From Actinomycetota bacterium (lineage in GTDB: Bacteria > Actinomycetota > Thermoleophilia > Solirubrobacterales > Solirubrobacteraceae): a stretch of 21,613 bases of DNA. Position 1 is the stretch's first letter; every line of letters starts with the position of its first letter. The position numbers and the translations under genes were made by a program. Below the pieces are notes generated by a model. The model saw nothing but the letters and a program-made list of their open reading frames with translations, made no database searches and had not been told where the DNA came from. Location of the stretch: the NCBI GenBank assembly GCA_005788585.1, contig SYBY01000127.1, positions 1 through 21,613 of the forward strand, read 5' to 3'. Positions 1 through 17,868 of this stretch are shown here, piece by piece.

Positions 1-11150
<11,150 letters not shown>

Positions 11151-11306
11151 CACGCACCACCCTGCCTAGAGACGGGTGAGTACCGGCCGCGACAACAGCG
11201 CGGCAACCACAGCACCGTGAGCCCGACACCGGATGGCATGAACGCGCAACGATACACCCGCTTTGACCCCGAGTGGTGGCCGGTTCCCCCGCATCTGCGA
11301 CCCACG

Positions 11307-11948
11307 TCACAGAGCAGTCTGGAGGGGCACCACGACCGCCGTGCAGACGGTGCCGCGCTCGACGGTCCAGCGGCCGGCGAACGTGCGCAACGGCGTGCTG
11401 TCAACCCGTAGGACCGCCCGGAACGTGCGGGCGTCCGCGTCGACTGAGACCTCGGCGTCGTCGAACCCCAGCCACCGTCTGGTCAGCGGGAACCAGGCCT
11501 TGTAGACCGCCTCCTTGGCGCTGAACAGCAGGCGCCCCGGATCGACGCCGAGGTCGCGGTGCAGGAGCGCGCGCTCACGGCCGTGCACGACGTCCTCGAG
11601 CACGCCCGCAGGGAGCGGCAGGTCCGGTTCGGCGTCGATGCCGATGCCGAGCGCACGCGTCGAGCGCGCCACCGCACACGCGCGGAACCCGTCGCAGTGC
11701 GTGATGCTGCCGACGATCCCCTCCGGCCACAGCGGCTCACCGTGCGCCCCGCTGCCGATCGCGGCGGCGGGCACGCCGAGCCGCCCGAGTGCCTCGCGCG
11801 CGAGACCCCGGCCGGTCACGAACTCCCGGCGACGCTTCTCCACCGCGCGGTCGATCACCTCGCGCTCGTCGGCGAACAACGCGACGTCGAGCAGGTCGCC
11901 CGTCGTCTCGGCGGTCACGACGAATGAGGGGACAAGACGTTCGAGCAC
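11307..11948 (-). CDS. Sfp/EntD-type 4'-phosphopantetheinyl transferase
   Basis: The protein has 213 residues, normal for Sfp-type enzymes. These transfer the phosphopantetheine arm of coenzyme A onto the conserved Ser of carrier proteins, turning apo-ACP into holo-ACP. Family motifs are present in order: an Arg-rich FVTGRGLAREAL segment at ~43-54, GSITHC at ~80-85, GIDAEP at ~103-108 with the Mg-binding Asp105 and Glu107, and FSAKEAVYKAW at ~142-152 with Glu146 and Lys150. I chose GTG 11948 because it gives the typical N-terminus (VLERLVPSF) and has GGAG four bases upstream; the frame stays open further upstream but without family similarity. The gene lies 153-156 bp upstream of the polyketide synthase on the same strand, so co-transcription is plausible and its ACPs are likely substrates. 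The upstream neighbour at 11994 is divergent. Confidence 0.92.
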   Translation of the reverse strand: MLERLVPSFVVTAETTGDLLDVALFADEREVIDRAVEKRRREFVTGRGLAREALGRLGVPAAAIGSGAHGEPLWPEGIVGSITHCDGFRACAVARSTRALGIGIDAEPDLPLPAGVLEDVVHGRERALLHRDLGVDPGRLLFSAKEAVYKAWFPLTRRWLGFDDAEVSVDADARTFRAVLRVDSTPLRTFAGRWTVERGTVCTAVVVPLQTAL

Positions 11949-11974
11949 GCGACTCCGGGACGGCGCGGACCCTC

Positions 11975-11983
11975 GTCTATCAT
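11975..11983 (+). promoter_or_regulatory. Candidate -10 element (TATCAT) upstream of the first lipoprotein gene
   Basis: The nine bases GTCTATCAT lie 10 bp before ATG 11994. The same nine bases occur at 15877-15885, before the paralogous lipoprotein. TATCAT fits the TAnnnT pattern of a sigma-70-type -10 box. Its closeness to the ATG would imply a leaderless or nearly leaderless mRNA, which fits the lack of a properly spaced Shine-Dalgarno (the only GAGG touches the ATG). No convincing -35 is visible. The element could simply be ancestry shared by the two paralogs. Confidence 0.3.
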
Positions 11984-11993
11984 CGGCCCGAGG

Positions 11994-12986
11994 ATGGGCA
12001 CCAGCAGCCGGCGGGCGACCATAGCAGTGCTTCTCGCCTGCATCTGCGGGCTCGCAGCGTGCGGCGGGTCGGACGAGCCGCCGCGCGAGGAGGCCTCCGC
12101 GCCGCTGCTTCGCTACCAGCCCGAACTGCGCCTCGATCCGGATCGCTCGCCGCGCGCCCGCGAGGGGACCCTGCGGGTCTCGCGGATCAGCTACCGGTCC
12201 GTCGACGGCGACCGGGTCGCAGCCCTGCTCGCCGTGCCGACCCACGCCAGGCCACTCGGCTGCGTCATCGTCCAGGGCGGGCTGAACGCCCCGAAGGAGG
12301 CGACGGCAGACCTGCGCCAGGCCCTTGCGGTCGCGCGTCTGGCGACCTTCACGGTCGATCCCCGCAACGTCGGCGAGCGCGGCAGCCCGGAGGAACTCGC
12401 CGCGGCGATCTCGTCGCCGGAAGGCCTCCGCGCCCTCCTCGTCGCCACGGTCGTCGAGCTGCGTCTCGGCGTCGACTACCTCACCCGCCGGCGCATCTGC
12501 CGCGACAACATCGCGTTCATGGGCAGTGCGTTCGGCTCCATGGCAGGCGCGATCCTGACCGCGCAGGATCGACGGATCAAAGGCGCGCTGCTGAGCTCGG
12601 TCGGCGCGACGTTCGAGCAGGCGCTCATCGCCCGCCCCCTGGCCGCCGAGCGCGGGGTTCCCAACCTTCCGAACTACGTCCCCACGGCCACCGCCGACCC
12701 CGCGGCGCTCGACCACGCCGTCGAGGTCCTCTCCCCGTACGACCCCAAGCGATGGATCGGCAGGATCGCGCCCCGCCCGGTCATGCTGATGAACGGCCGC
12801 TTCGACCCGACCGTCCTTCCGGGCGACGCCATGGAGCTGGTCGGGGCGGCCCGCAGGCCGAAGACGCTGCTGTACTACGACGGCGGTCCCGACCCGTTCG
12901 CCGAGGGTCCCGCGCGTGACCTGAACCTCCTGCGCGCGGGGCGGTTCCTCGTGCAGACGATGGACCTGCCGTTCCCGACGTCCTGA
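11994..12986 (+). CDS. Exported lipoprotein with alpha/beta-hydrolase fold, catalytic residues lost (pseudo-hydrolase)
   Basis: The 330-residue protein begins with a lipoprotein signal peptide: Arg-Arg, a hydrophobic stretch, then the lipobox GLAAC with lipidated Cys23. The mature part is a paralog of the protein at 15884-16864 and aligns along most of its length, as in dienelactone-hydrolase-like alpha/beta hydrolases. The nucleophile elbow, GVSLGG in the paralog, reads GSAFGS here (residues 177-182), with Ala179 in place of Ser. The His motif, DGGH in the paralog, reads DGGP (Pro299). Asp271 is kept. Two cysteines (Cys90, Cys169) are conserved in both paralogs and could form a disulfide outside the membrane. 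A hydrolytic role is therefore unlikely; a binding or scaffold role is conjecture. The stop lies one base from the convergent methyltransferase gene. No other in-frame ATG near the signal peptide could serve as start. Confidence 0.85.
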   Translation: MGTSSRRATIAVLLACICGLAACGGSDEPPREEASAPLLRYQPELRLDPDRSPRAREGTLRVSRISYRSVDGDRVAALLAVPTHARPLGCVIVQGGLNAPKEATADLRQALAVARLATFTVDPRNVGERGSPEELAAAISSPEGLRALLVATVVELRLGVDYLTRRRICRDNIAFMGSAFGSMAGAILTAQDRRIKGALLSSVGATFEQALIARPLAAERGVPNLPNYVPTATADPAALDHAVEVLSPYDPKRWIGRIAPRPVMLMNGRFDPTVLPGDAMELVGAARRPKTLLYYDGGPDPFAEGPARDLNLLRAGRFLVQTMDLPFPTS

Positions 12987-12987
12987 T

Positions 12988-13782
12988 CTACTTCCGGCAG
13001 ACGGCGACCCAGTCGGCCGGCTTGCCGTACTGCAGGCCGGGCAGCAGGCGCAGCACCTTCAGATTCGTGGTCCGGTGCACGCGATAGACGGTCCGCTCGT
13101 CACCTGACTGCGGCACGTCGGGCTCCACGGCGTCGGCCGGGACGCGCTTCAGGCGCCGCTTCAGGGACACCGGGATGACGGCCTTCGCCAGGGTCGCGGG
13201 GCGCCGGTCGATGTCCAGCGGGTCGGGGTAGTGCCACTGGAAGTACATCCGGACGTCGGAGAAGTACGGCGCCAGCGCCTCGTCGAACTCGCGACGGGTC
13301 CACTCGCGCAGATGGTGCGGGTTGCCGCTGAAGCCGCCGGGGAAGAAGTCGGCGTTCGGTGACGAGATGAGCGCGACGTCGGCCTGGCGCATGTTCTTCA
13401 GCAACTGGGGGACGTCCTTGACGTGCTCGATCCCCTCGAAGCACACGGCGACGTCGAAGCCGCTGAGATCCATCGGCTCGTCGACCGCGCCGACGGCGAA
13501 CTCCGGCCCGGGGTAGTGCTCCTTCGCGGCGTCGACGGCGTCCTGCGCGATGTCGACGCCCTCCACGCGCGTCGCGCCCGCGGCCAGCAGGAGGTTCGAC
13601 CCGTACCCGTTGCCGCAGCAGAGGTCGACCACGGACCGGCCGGCGACGTAGTGCGCGGCGAACAGGTACCGCCCGAGGTGGTCGCGGTAGCCGCCCGACG
13701 TCACCGCGGCGGGCTTGATGCGCTCCCCGATCCCGTCGGTCAGGTTGTCCTCGAACTGCGGTTGCGGCTTCGGGTGGTGCAT
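12988..13782 (-). CDS. Class I SAM-dependent methyltransferase
   Basis: The 264-residue protein has a Rossmann-type methyltransferase domain. Motif I is VVDLCCGNGYGS at residues 51-62, the acidic end of strand 2 is in VEGVDI, and FDVAVCFEGIEHV is the post-motif strand typical of Methyltransf_11/25 families that act on small molecules or glycan intermediates. The acceptor cannot be named. The C-terminal ~100 residues are basic and end in a short beta-rich segment. GGAGG lies about nine bases before ATG 13782 and overlaps the stop region of the acyltransferase gene, four bases away, so the gene is probably the third member of an operon with glf and the acyltransferase. That placement suggests O-methylation of a sugar or lipid intermediate, but this is inference. 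Confidence 0.85.
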   Translation of the reverse strand: MHHPKPQPQFEDNLTDGIGERIKPAAVTSGGYRDHLGRYLFAAHYVAGRSVVDLCCGNGYGSNLLLAAGATRVEGVDIAQDAVDAAKEHYPGPEFAVGAVDEPMDLSGFDVAVCFEGIEHVKDVPQLLKNMRQADVALISSPNADFFPGGFSGNPHHLREWTRREFDEALAPYFSDVRMYFQWHYPDPLDIDRRPATLAKAVIPVSLKRRLKRVPADAVEPDVPQSGDERTVYRVHRTTNLKVLRLLPGLQYGKPADWVAVCRK

Positions 13783-13786
13783 GCGG

Positions 13787-14707
13787 TCAGTCCTCCGGGC
13801 TCGGGGCGCTCGCGGCCTGCGAGGTCAGCGCCTCGGTCACCAGCGGCGATGGATACCACGCGTTCTCGACGCTCTCGGGGCGCGCGAGGACGATCGATTC
13901 GTAGGTCCTCGCGATCGCCGCTCGCAGCGCGCTCAGATCGCGGTAGTCCGCGGGGTCGAGCGGCTCCAGCATGCGCAGGTGCATGCGGGTGCCGTGGCGC
14001 TCGGCGATGACCGGAAGCACCTTGACCTTCGTGCGGAAGGCCAGCGACGCCGGCACGCTCGTCAGCGCGACGGAGCGCCCGAGGAACGGGGTCGCCGCCG
14101 AGCCGGGCACGTCGAAGGCGACCCCGACCGACAGCCCCTGCTCGACCAGCTCGATGAGCCGATCGGGCTCGACGGTGTTCGGGATCAGGCGCTCGGCGCC
14201 GAGCATGCGAGCCCCGTACTCCCTGATGCGGAAGGTGTCGGTCCGGCCCACGAGATTCGGCGGCAGCGGCTCCCACATGTGGGCGCTCCCGACCAGGCGG
14301 AAGTCCTCGTACCCGCGTAGGCCCAGGATGCCCGGGACGGCCCAGGACGCGCCGATGTGGGCGAGCACGACGACGCTGCCGCGCCCGCCCTCGCGCGCCT
14401 CGTCCCAGCGGTGGGCATCGATGATCCGCGCGCGCCGCAGCAGCCACGGGCGCCAGAACAGCTCACGCATCACCGAGCGCTCACGCAGGTGGCGCCGGGT
14501 GACGGCGCGCGTCTCCCCCGCCCGCGGCGTGAACTGCAGCAGGTCACTGACGAGGCGCTCCGCGTCGGCCTCCTCGAGGGGGTTGCGCAGCCGCCGCAGC
14601 GGCGGCTCGATCGCCCCGACGAGGGCGAGTGCGAGCGGCGCCGGAAGGATCCGGTGCGTGCGCGGGGACGTGTAGATCCGCAGCACGAGATCCTTCGCGC
14701 CGGCCAT
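13787..14707 (-). CDS. LpxL/PatA-like lysophospholipid acyltransferase-superfamily protein, atypical active site
   Basis: The 306-residue protein matches the general layout of the LpxL/HtrB and mycobacterial PatA (phosphatidylinositol-mannoside acyltransferase) family. It has a His motif at VVLAHIGASW (His117), a central segment ending in GLSVGVAFDVPGS, then TPFLGRSVALTSVPASLAFRT followed by VKVLPVIAERHG, as in that family. The family uses HxxxxD/E to move an acyl chain onto a sugar or glycolipid. Here the acidic position is Trp122, so the usual catalytic dyad is incomplete. No transmembrane helix is evident; these proteins usually sit on the inner membrane face. GAGG lies seven bases before ATG 14707 and the glf stop is eight bases upstream, so translation is probably coupled. 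The likely acceptor is a lipid-linked glycan; the donor is unknown, and a product of the nearby polyketide synthase is one possibility. Confidence 0.75.
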   Translation of the reverse strand: MAGAKDLVLRIYTSPRTHRILPAPLALALVGAIEPPLRRLRNPLEEADAERLVSDLLQFTPRAGETRAVTRRHLRERSVMRELFWRPWLLRRARIIDAHRWDEAREGGRGSVVVLAHIGASWAVPGILGLRGYEDFRLVGSAHMWEPLPPNLVGRTDTFRIREYGARMLGAERLIPNTVEPDRLIELVEQGLSVGVAFDVPGSAATPFLGRSVALTSVPASLAFRTKVKVLPVIAERHGTRMHLRMLEPLDPADYRDLSALRAAIARTYESIVLARPESVENAWYPSPLVTEALTSQAASAPSPED

Positions 14708-14715
14708 CCGACGCC

Positions 14716-15867
14716 TCAGGCCGCGTGGAGTCGCAGGTCGCCGATGAGCTCCTGCGCGGCGTCGAGTGCCTCGCGCATGCAGTCGTCCATGTCGATGTAC
14801 ACGTAGTTGGCCAGGCGCCCGGCGAAGTACGTGCGCTCGGGACCGATCTGCTCGCGCAGGAGGTTCTGGTAGCGCGTGTTCAGCTCCCGGTTCTCAGGCA
14901 GCTCGATGGGGTAGTAGCGCGACGGCGCACCGGTGAACTCGAAGCCGAGCACGGTGCCCTCGCACTGCTGGCCGGACGCGTGCTTGGTCTCGTGGATGCG
15001 GATGAACGGGTACTCCGCGCCCGGGTAGTTGACGACCATCGCGCCCTGGGCGTACTCCATGTGCGGGATGTGCACCGAGCGCACGTCGATGCCGCGCCAG
15101 TCCAGGCGACCGAAGCGCTCGCCGGCGAAGACGTCGAGCGGGCAGGTGAGCACGACGACGTCGGCGCGCTCCTGCGCGAGCAGCGCCTCGAGGCTGTCGG
15201 CGTCGACGTCGACGCCCGTGCGCAGTTCGATGAGCTCGGGCGCCAGCAGGCCGTCGATGAGGTCCGTGTAGCCGTTCGGCCCGGACGGGAAGCCCTGGAA
15301 CGGATCCGGGAACAGGTACGGGTCGTTGTCCCAGCGCACCGACACGCGCCGCGGCGCCCACTGCGCCGAGAGCTCGCTCGCGGGCCGGCCCCACTGCTTC
15401 TCGGTGTACGGCTTGATGTAGCGGGCGTAGAGGATCGGGCCCATGAGCTCCAGGCACCACTCCTCGAAGTTCGCCGCCTGCGCGCGCGCCTCCGCGTCGA
15501 CGTCCTTGCGCTCGGCGAGCTCGCGGTGGATGTCCTCGCTACGCGACTGCGCGTCGATGTCCGAAACCAGGATCGGCCAGTTGAGGATCTTCCCCTCGAC
15601 GACGATGTCGACGCGGTGGCGGTAGTCGCGGAACGGCGTCATCGAGGTCGCGAGGTTCCAGACCTCCTCGTCCTCGGTGTGGAAGATGTGCGAGCCGTGC
15701 GGCTCGTACAGCACGCCGCCCATGTGCTCGGAGCGGATGAGCCCGCCGGGCACCTCCGCGCGCTCGAACAGGACGGAGGGAATCCCGTTCTGTGACAGGC
15801 GCCACGCAACGGTGCATCCGGTCAGCCCAGCCCCAACAATCGCCACGCGCGGCGCCTGTGATGTCAT
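14716..15867 (-). CDS. glf: UDP-galactopyranose mutase (FAD-dependent)
   Basis: The 383-residue protein converts UDP-galactopyranose to UDP-galactofuranose, the donor for galactofuranose in cell-surface glycans. The N-terminus carries the FAD-binding VAIVGAGLTG (residues 8-17) with FERAEVPGG closing the Rossmann unit. It continues with YEPHGSHIFHT (54-64), KPYTEKQWGRP, NGYTDLIDGLL, VVNYPGAEYPFIRIHETKH and the C-terminal FAGRLANYVYIDMDD, all hallmarks of bacterial Glf. Length is normal for the family. ATG 15867 places the FAD motif near the N-terminus; ATG 15885 is an in-frame alternative adding six residues, and neither has a clear Shine-Dalgarno. It heads a likely three-gene operon with the acyltransferase and methyltransferase and is divergent from the lipoprotein hydrolase gene with almost no spacer. 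A galactofuranosyl transferase is expected; the GT2 gene at 16861 is the nearest candidate. Confidence 0.95.
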   Translation of the reverse strand: MTSQAPRVAIVGAGLTGCTVAWRLSQNGIPSVLFERAEVPGGLIRSEHMGGVLYEPHGSHIFHTEDEEVWNLATSMTPFRDYRHRVDIVVEGKILNWPILVSDIDAQSRSEDIHRELAERKDVDAEARAQAANFEEWCLELMGPILYARYIKPYTEKQWGRPASELSAQWAPRRVSVRWDNDPYLFPDPFQGFPSGPNGYTDLIDGLLAPELIELRTGVDVDADSLEALLAQERADVVVLTCPLDVFAGERFGRLDWRGIDVRSVHIPHMEYAQGAMVVNYPGAEYPFIRIHETKHASGQQCEGTVLGFEFTGAPSRYYPIELPENRELNTRYQNLLREQIGPERTYFAGRLANYVYIDMDDCMREALDAAQELIGDLRLHAA

Positions 15868-15872
15868 GCGCC

Positions 15873-15885
15873 GGAGGTCTATCAT
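15873..15885 (+). promoter_or_regulatory. GGAGG ribosome site overlapping a candidate TATCAT -10 box before the second lipoprotein gene
   Basis: GGAGG at 15873-15877 sits six bases before ATG 15884 and supports that start. GTCTATCAT at 15877-15885 repeats exactly the nine bases found before the paralogous gene at 11975-11983. Read as a -10 box, it would instead fit a leaderless transcript starting at the in-frame ATG 15893, seven bases downstream of TATCAT. The two readings compete, and sequence alone does not settle which start is used. Confidence 0.35.
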
Positions 15886-16864
15886 GGCTCGCATGGATTG
15901 TCGGTGGGGATGCCGCTCGGCAGCCGCCACCTGGGCGCGGTTGGTGTTGTCGATCCTGGCCGTCTCGCTCGCCGTCGCGGGGTGCGGCGGCGCCGGTGAG
16001 GACCCCGCCGACGAGGTACGCGCCGACAAGCTCGTCAACATCCGCTCCGTCGAGTTCCCGACGACGGTCGACGACACCAAGGTCACCGGCCTCATGGCCG
16101 TCCCGCGCGGCGTCGCATCGCGTGGCTGCGTGATCTGGCAGTTCGGCTTCCGCTCGACGAAGGAGAACGCCGACTACGCGTGGCAGGGACTTGCCGCGCT
16201 CGGCCTGACGACGTTCTCGATCGACATGCGCAGCCACGGCGCGCGCGCCGCTGACGCCGGCGAGTACCAGCAGGTGCTCGACGACCCGAAGGCCTTCGAC
16301 GCCATGGTCCGCGGCACGGTCGGCGACCTCAAGAGCGCCGCCGACTTCCTCGAGAAGCGCCCGGAGTGCGACGGGCACATCGCGTTCGCAGGCGTGAGCC
16401 TCGGGGGCGCGATCGGCACGATCTTCGCCGCCGAGGACAAGCGGATCGAGGCCGTCGTGCTGGTCGTGACCCCCGGCAACTGGCGCCAGGCCATCACCTC
16501 GCCCGAGTCGCCGATGCTGCGCGGGATCATCGACGACCCGGACGCCCTGGCCGACGTGATGGCGACCTACGAACCGCTCGACCCGGACCGATTCATCGGG
16601 AAGATCGCACCGCGCCCCGTGCTGATCATCAACGGCAAGTCCGACCAGACCGTCGAGTTCTCGAACGCGCGCACGTTGCAGAAGGCCGCGCGCGAGCCGA
16701 AGACGATCTTCAACTTCGACGGCGGGCACAACCCCGCCGTCGGGCCGGATGCCGAGCGGATCGGCAACGAGCTCGGCTCCTTCCTCCTCCACACCATGGT
16801 GCAGCCGACGTACGACATCGACAGTGCGCCGAACGGCACGTTCTACGAACGGAAGGCCGGATGA
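15884..16864 (+). CDS. Exported lipoprotein alpha/beta hydrolase with intact Ser-Asp-His triad
   Basis: The 326-residue protein has a lipoprotein signal peptide ending at lipobox AVAGC (Cys34), so it should be anchored on the outer face of the membrane. The mature domain is an alpha/beta hydrolase of the dienelactone-hydrolase/acyl-peptidase-like type. It has the nucleophile elbow GVSLGG (Ser172), acid in NGKSDQTV (Asp254) and His in DGGHNP (His282). Cys82 and Cys162 match cysteines in the paralog at 11994-12986. I chose ATG 15884 because of the GGAGG six bases upstream; ATG 15893 is possible, and the frame is open further upstream only because it is antisense to glf. It overlaps the GT2 gene by ATGA, so the two are probably translationally coupled. 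A substrate on a surface glycan or lipid ester fits the context but is inference. Confidence 0.9.
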   Translation: MARMDCRWGCRSAAATWARLVLSILAVSLAVAGCGGAGEDPADEVRADKLVNIRSVEFPTTVDDTKVTGLMAVPRGVASRGCVIWQFGFRSTKENADYAWQGLAALGLTTFSIDMRSHGARAADAGEYQQVLDDPKAFDAMVRGTVGDLKSAADFLEKRPECDGHIAFAGVSLGGAIGTIFAAEDKRIEAVVLVVTPGNWRQAITSPESPMLRGIIDDPDALADVMATYEPLDPDRFIGKIAPRPVLIINGKSDQTVEFSNARTLQKAAREPKTIFNFDGGHNPAVGPDAERIGNELGSFLLHTMVQPTYDIDSAPNGTFYERKAG

Positions 16865-17868
16865 GCCGACTCCCGCTGGTCTCGATCGTGTTCCTCGTCT
16901 ACAACCGGCGCGACGCGCTGCTCGTCTCGCTGCGGCAGATGCTCGAGCACAGCGGCTACCCCGCCGAGGCGCTCGAGGTCATCGTCGTCGACAACGCCTC
17001 GACCGACAACCCCGCCGAGGCGGTCGCTCGGGAGTTCCCCCAGGTGCAGGTCATCCGCAATCCCGAGAACGCGGGCGCACCGGGCTGGAACCTCGGCTTC
17101 GCCGTCGCGACCGGCGACTACGTCCTCATCCTCGACGACGACGCGTACCTGCGTCCCGGCGCGCTGGAAGCCGCGGTGCGGGCCGCGCAGGACGAGGACG
17201 CGGGGCTCGTCTCGTTCTCGGTCGTCAGCTCGTTCGACGAGGACCACCGCCTCAACGACGACTGGAACACCGGCCTGCTCAGCTACTGGGGCTGCGCGGC
17301 GCTGCTCAGCGCGCCCGCGCTGCGCGCGGTCGAGGGGTACGACCCCGACATCTTCATCTGGGCGAACGAGGCCGAGCTGACGATGCGGCTCCTCGACCAC
17401 GGCTTCAGCCACCTCTACCTGCCCGAGCTCGAGGCCGTCCACATGAAGGAGGCCATCGTCGAGTTCGAGCCGCGCCGCTACCTCGTCAACGCGCGCCATC
17501 ACAGCTACATCGCGGGCAAGCTGATGCGCCCCGGCGACGCGCTGCTCACCGTCGGCAACATCGTCTCGCAGGCGGCCATCGACACCGTCAAGGAGGACCG
17601 CGTCGCCGCGCGCGCGGTCAAGGAGGCCGTCGCCGGCTTCGCCACGGGCTGGAGGCGCCGCCGCCCCGTGCGACCCGCCGTCTCGTCGGCGTACCGGCGC
17701 AACTTCCAGCCGTTCATCTCGCCGCTGCGTTTCATGCGCACGCCCGCCGACCGGCTGCGGGCCCGGCGCGGCGCCGACCCCGAGGCCCACCGGACCGACC
17801 GCTTCTCGAGCTTCTACGAGGAGCGCGCCGCGTACTACCCGACCGGCCGGGCCTCGCTGCGGCTCTGA
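16861..17868 (+). CDS. Family 2 glycosyltransferase (GT-A fold)
   Basis: The 335-residue protein opens with the GT2 signature LVSIVFLVYNRRDAL, then VIVVDNASTDN (Asp44), NPENAGAPGWNLGF and the metal/nucleotide-sugar motif LDDDAY (Asp92-94). A downstream acidic motif ANEAELTMRL (168-177) sits where the catalytic (E/D)xx(D/E) region of rhamnosyl- and galactofuranosyl-type transferases lies. The basic C-terminal ~100 residues have no clear membrane helix. GT2 enzymes of this subgroup move a sugar from an NDP- or UDP-sugar onto a lipid-linked or saccharide acceptor at the cytoplasmic face. With glf next door, UDP-galactofuranose is a reasonable donor, but rhamnose or others are possible. The start overlaps the hydrolase stop by ATGA. 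The 3' end overlaps the convergent polymerase gene by 34 bases. Confidence 0.9.
   Translation: MSRLPLVSIVFLVYNRRDALLVSLRQMLEHSGYPAEALEVIVVDNASTDNPAEAVAREFPQVQVIRNPENAGAPGWNLGFAVATGDYVLILDDDAYLRPGALEAAVRAAQDEDAGLVSFSVVSSFDEDHRLNDDWNTGLLSYWGCAALLSAPALRAVEGYDPDIFIWANEAELTMRLLDHGFSHLYLPELEAVHMKEAIVEFEPRRYLVNARHHSYIAGKLMRPGDALLTVGNIVSQAAIDTVKEDRVAARAVKEAVAGFATGWRRRRPVRPAVSSAYRRNFQPFISPLRFMRTPADRLRARRGADPEAHRTDRFSSFYEERAAYYPTGRASLRL

Noticed and set aside
11151..11168. Possibility that the PKS has lost an N-terminal KS by truncation or frameshift
   Set aside because: An in-frame TAG at 11166-11168, a ribosome site at 11160-11163 and tandem GTG-ATG starts give a clean beginning. AT-ACP heads are a known loading architecture, and the PPTase gene follows upstream without PKS remnants.
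11186..11205. Small hairpin GCCGCG-loop-CGCGGC between the PPTase and PKS genes, as a terminator
   Set aside because: The stem is only 6 bp with a 7-base loop and no T-run on either strand, and such stems are common by chance in DNA this GC-rich.
11169..11306. A separate PKS promoter, such as the minus-strand TATCGT at 11249-11254
   Set aside because: Only a weak -10 match with no fitting -35; not enough to list as a feature, although read-through from the PPTase gene alone is also unproven.
11949..12716. N-terminal extension of the phosphopantetheinyl transferase frame up to 12716
   Set aside because: The extra ~256 residues are antisense to the lipoprotein gene, low in complexity and unlike the family. 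GTG 11948 gives the normal Sfp-type length and N-terminus.
15677..15883. Upstream extension of the second lipoprotein hydrolase
   Set aside because: It would bury the lipoprotein signal peptide inside the protein and lies antisense to the well-supported glf coding sequence.
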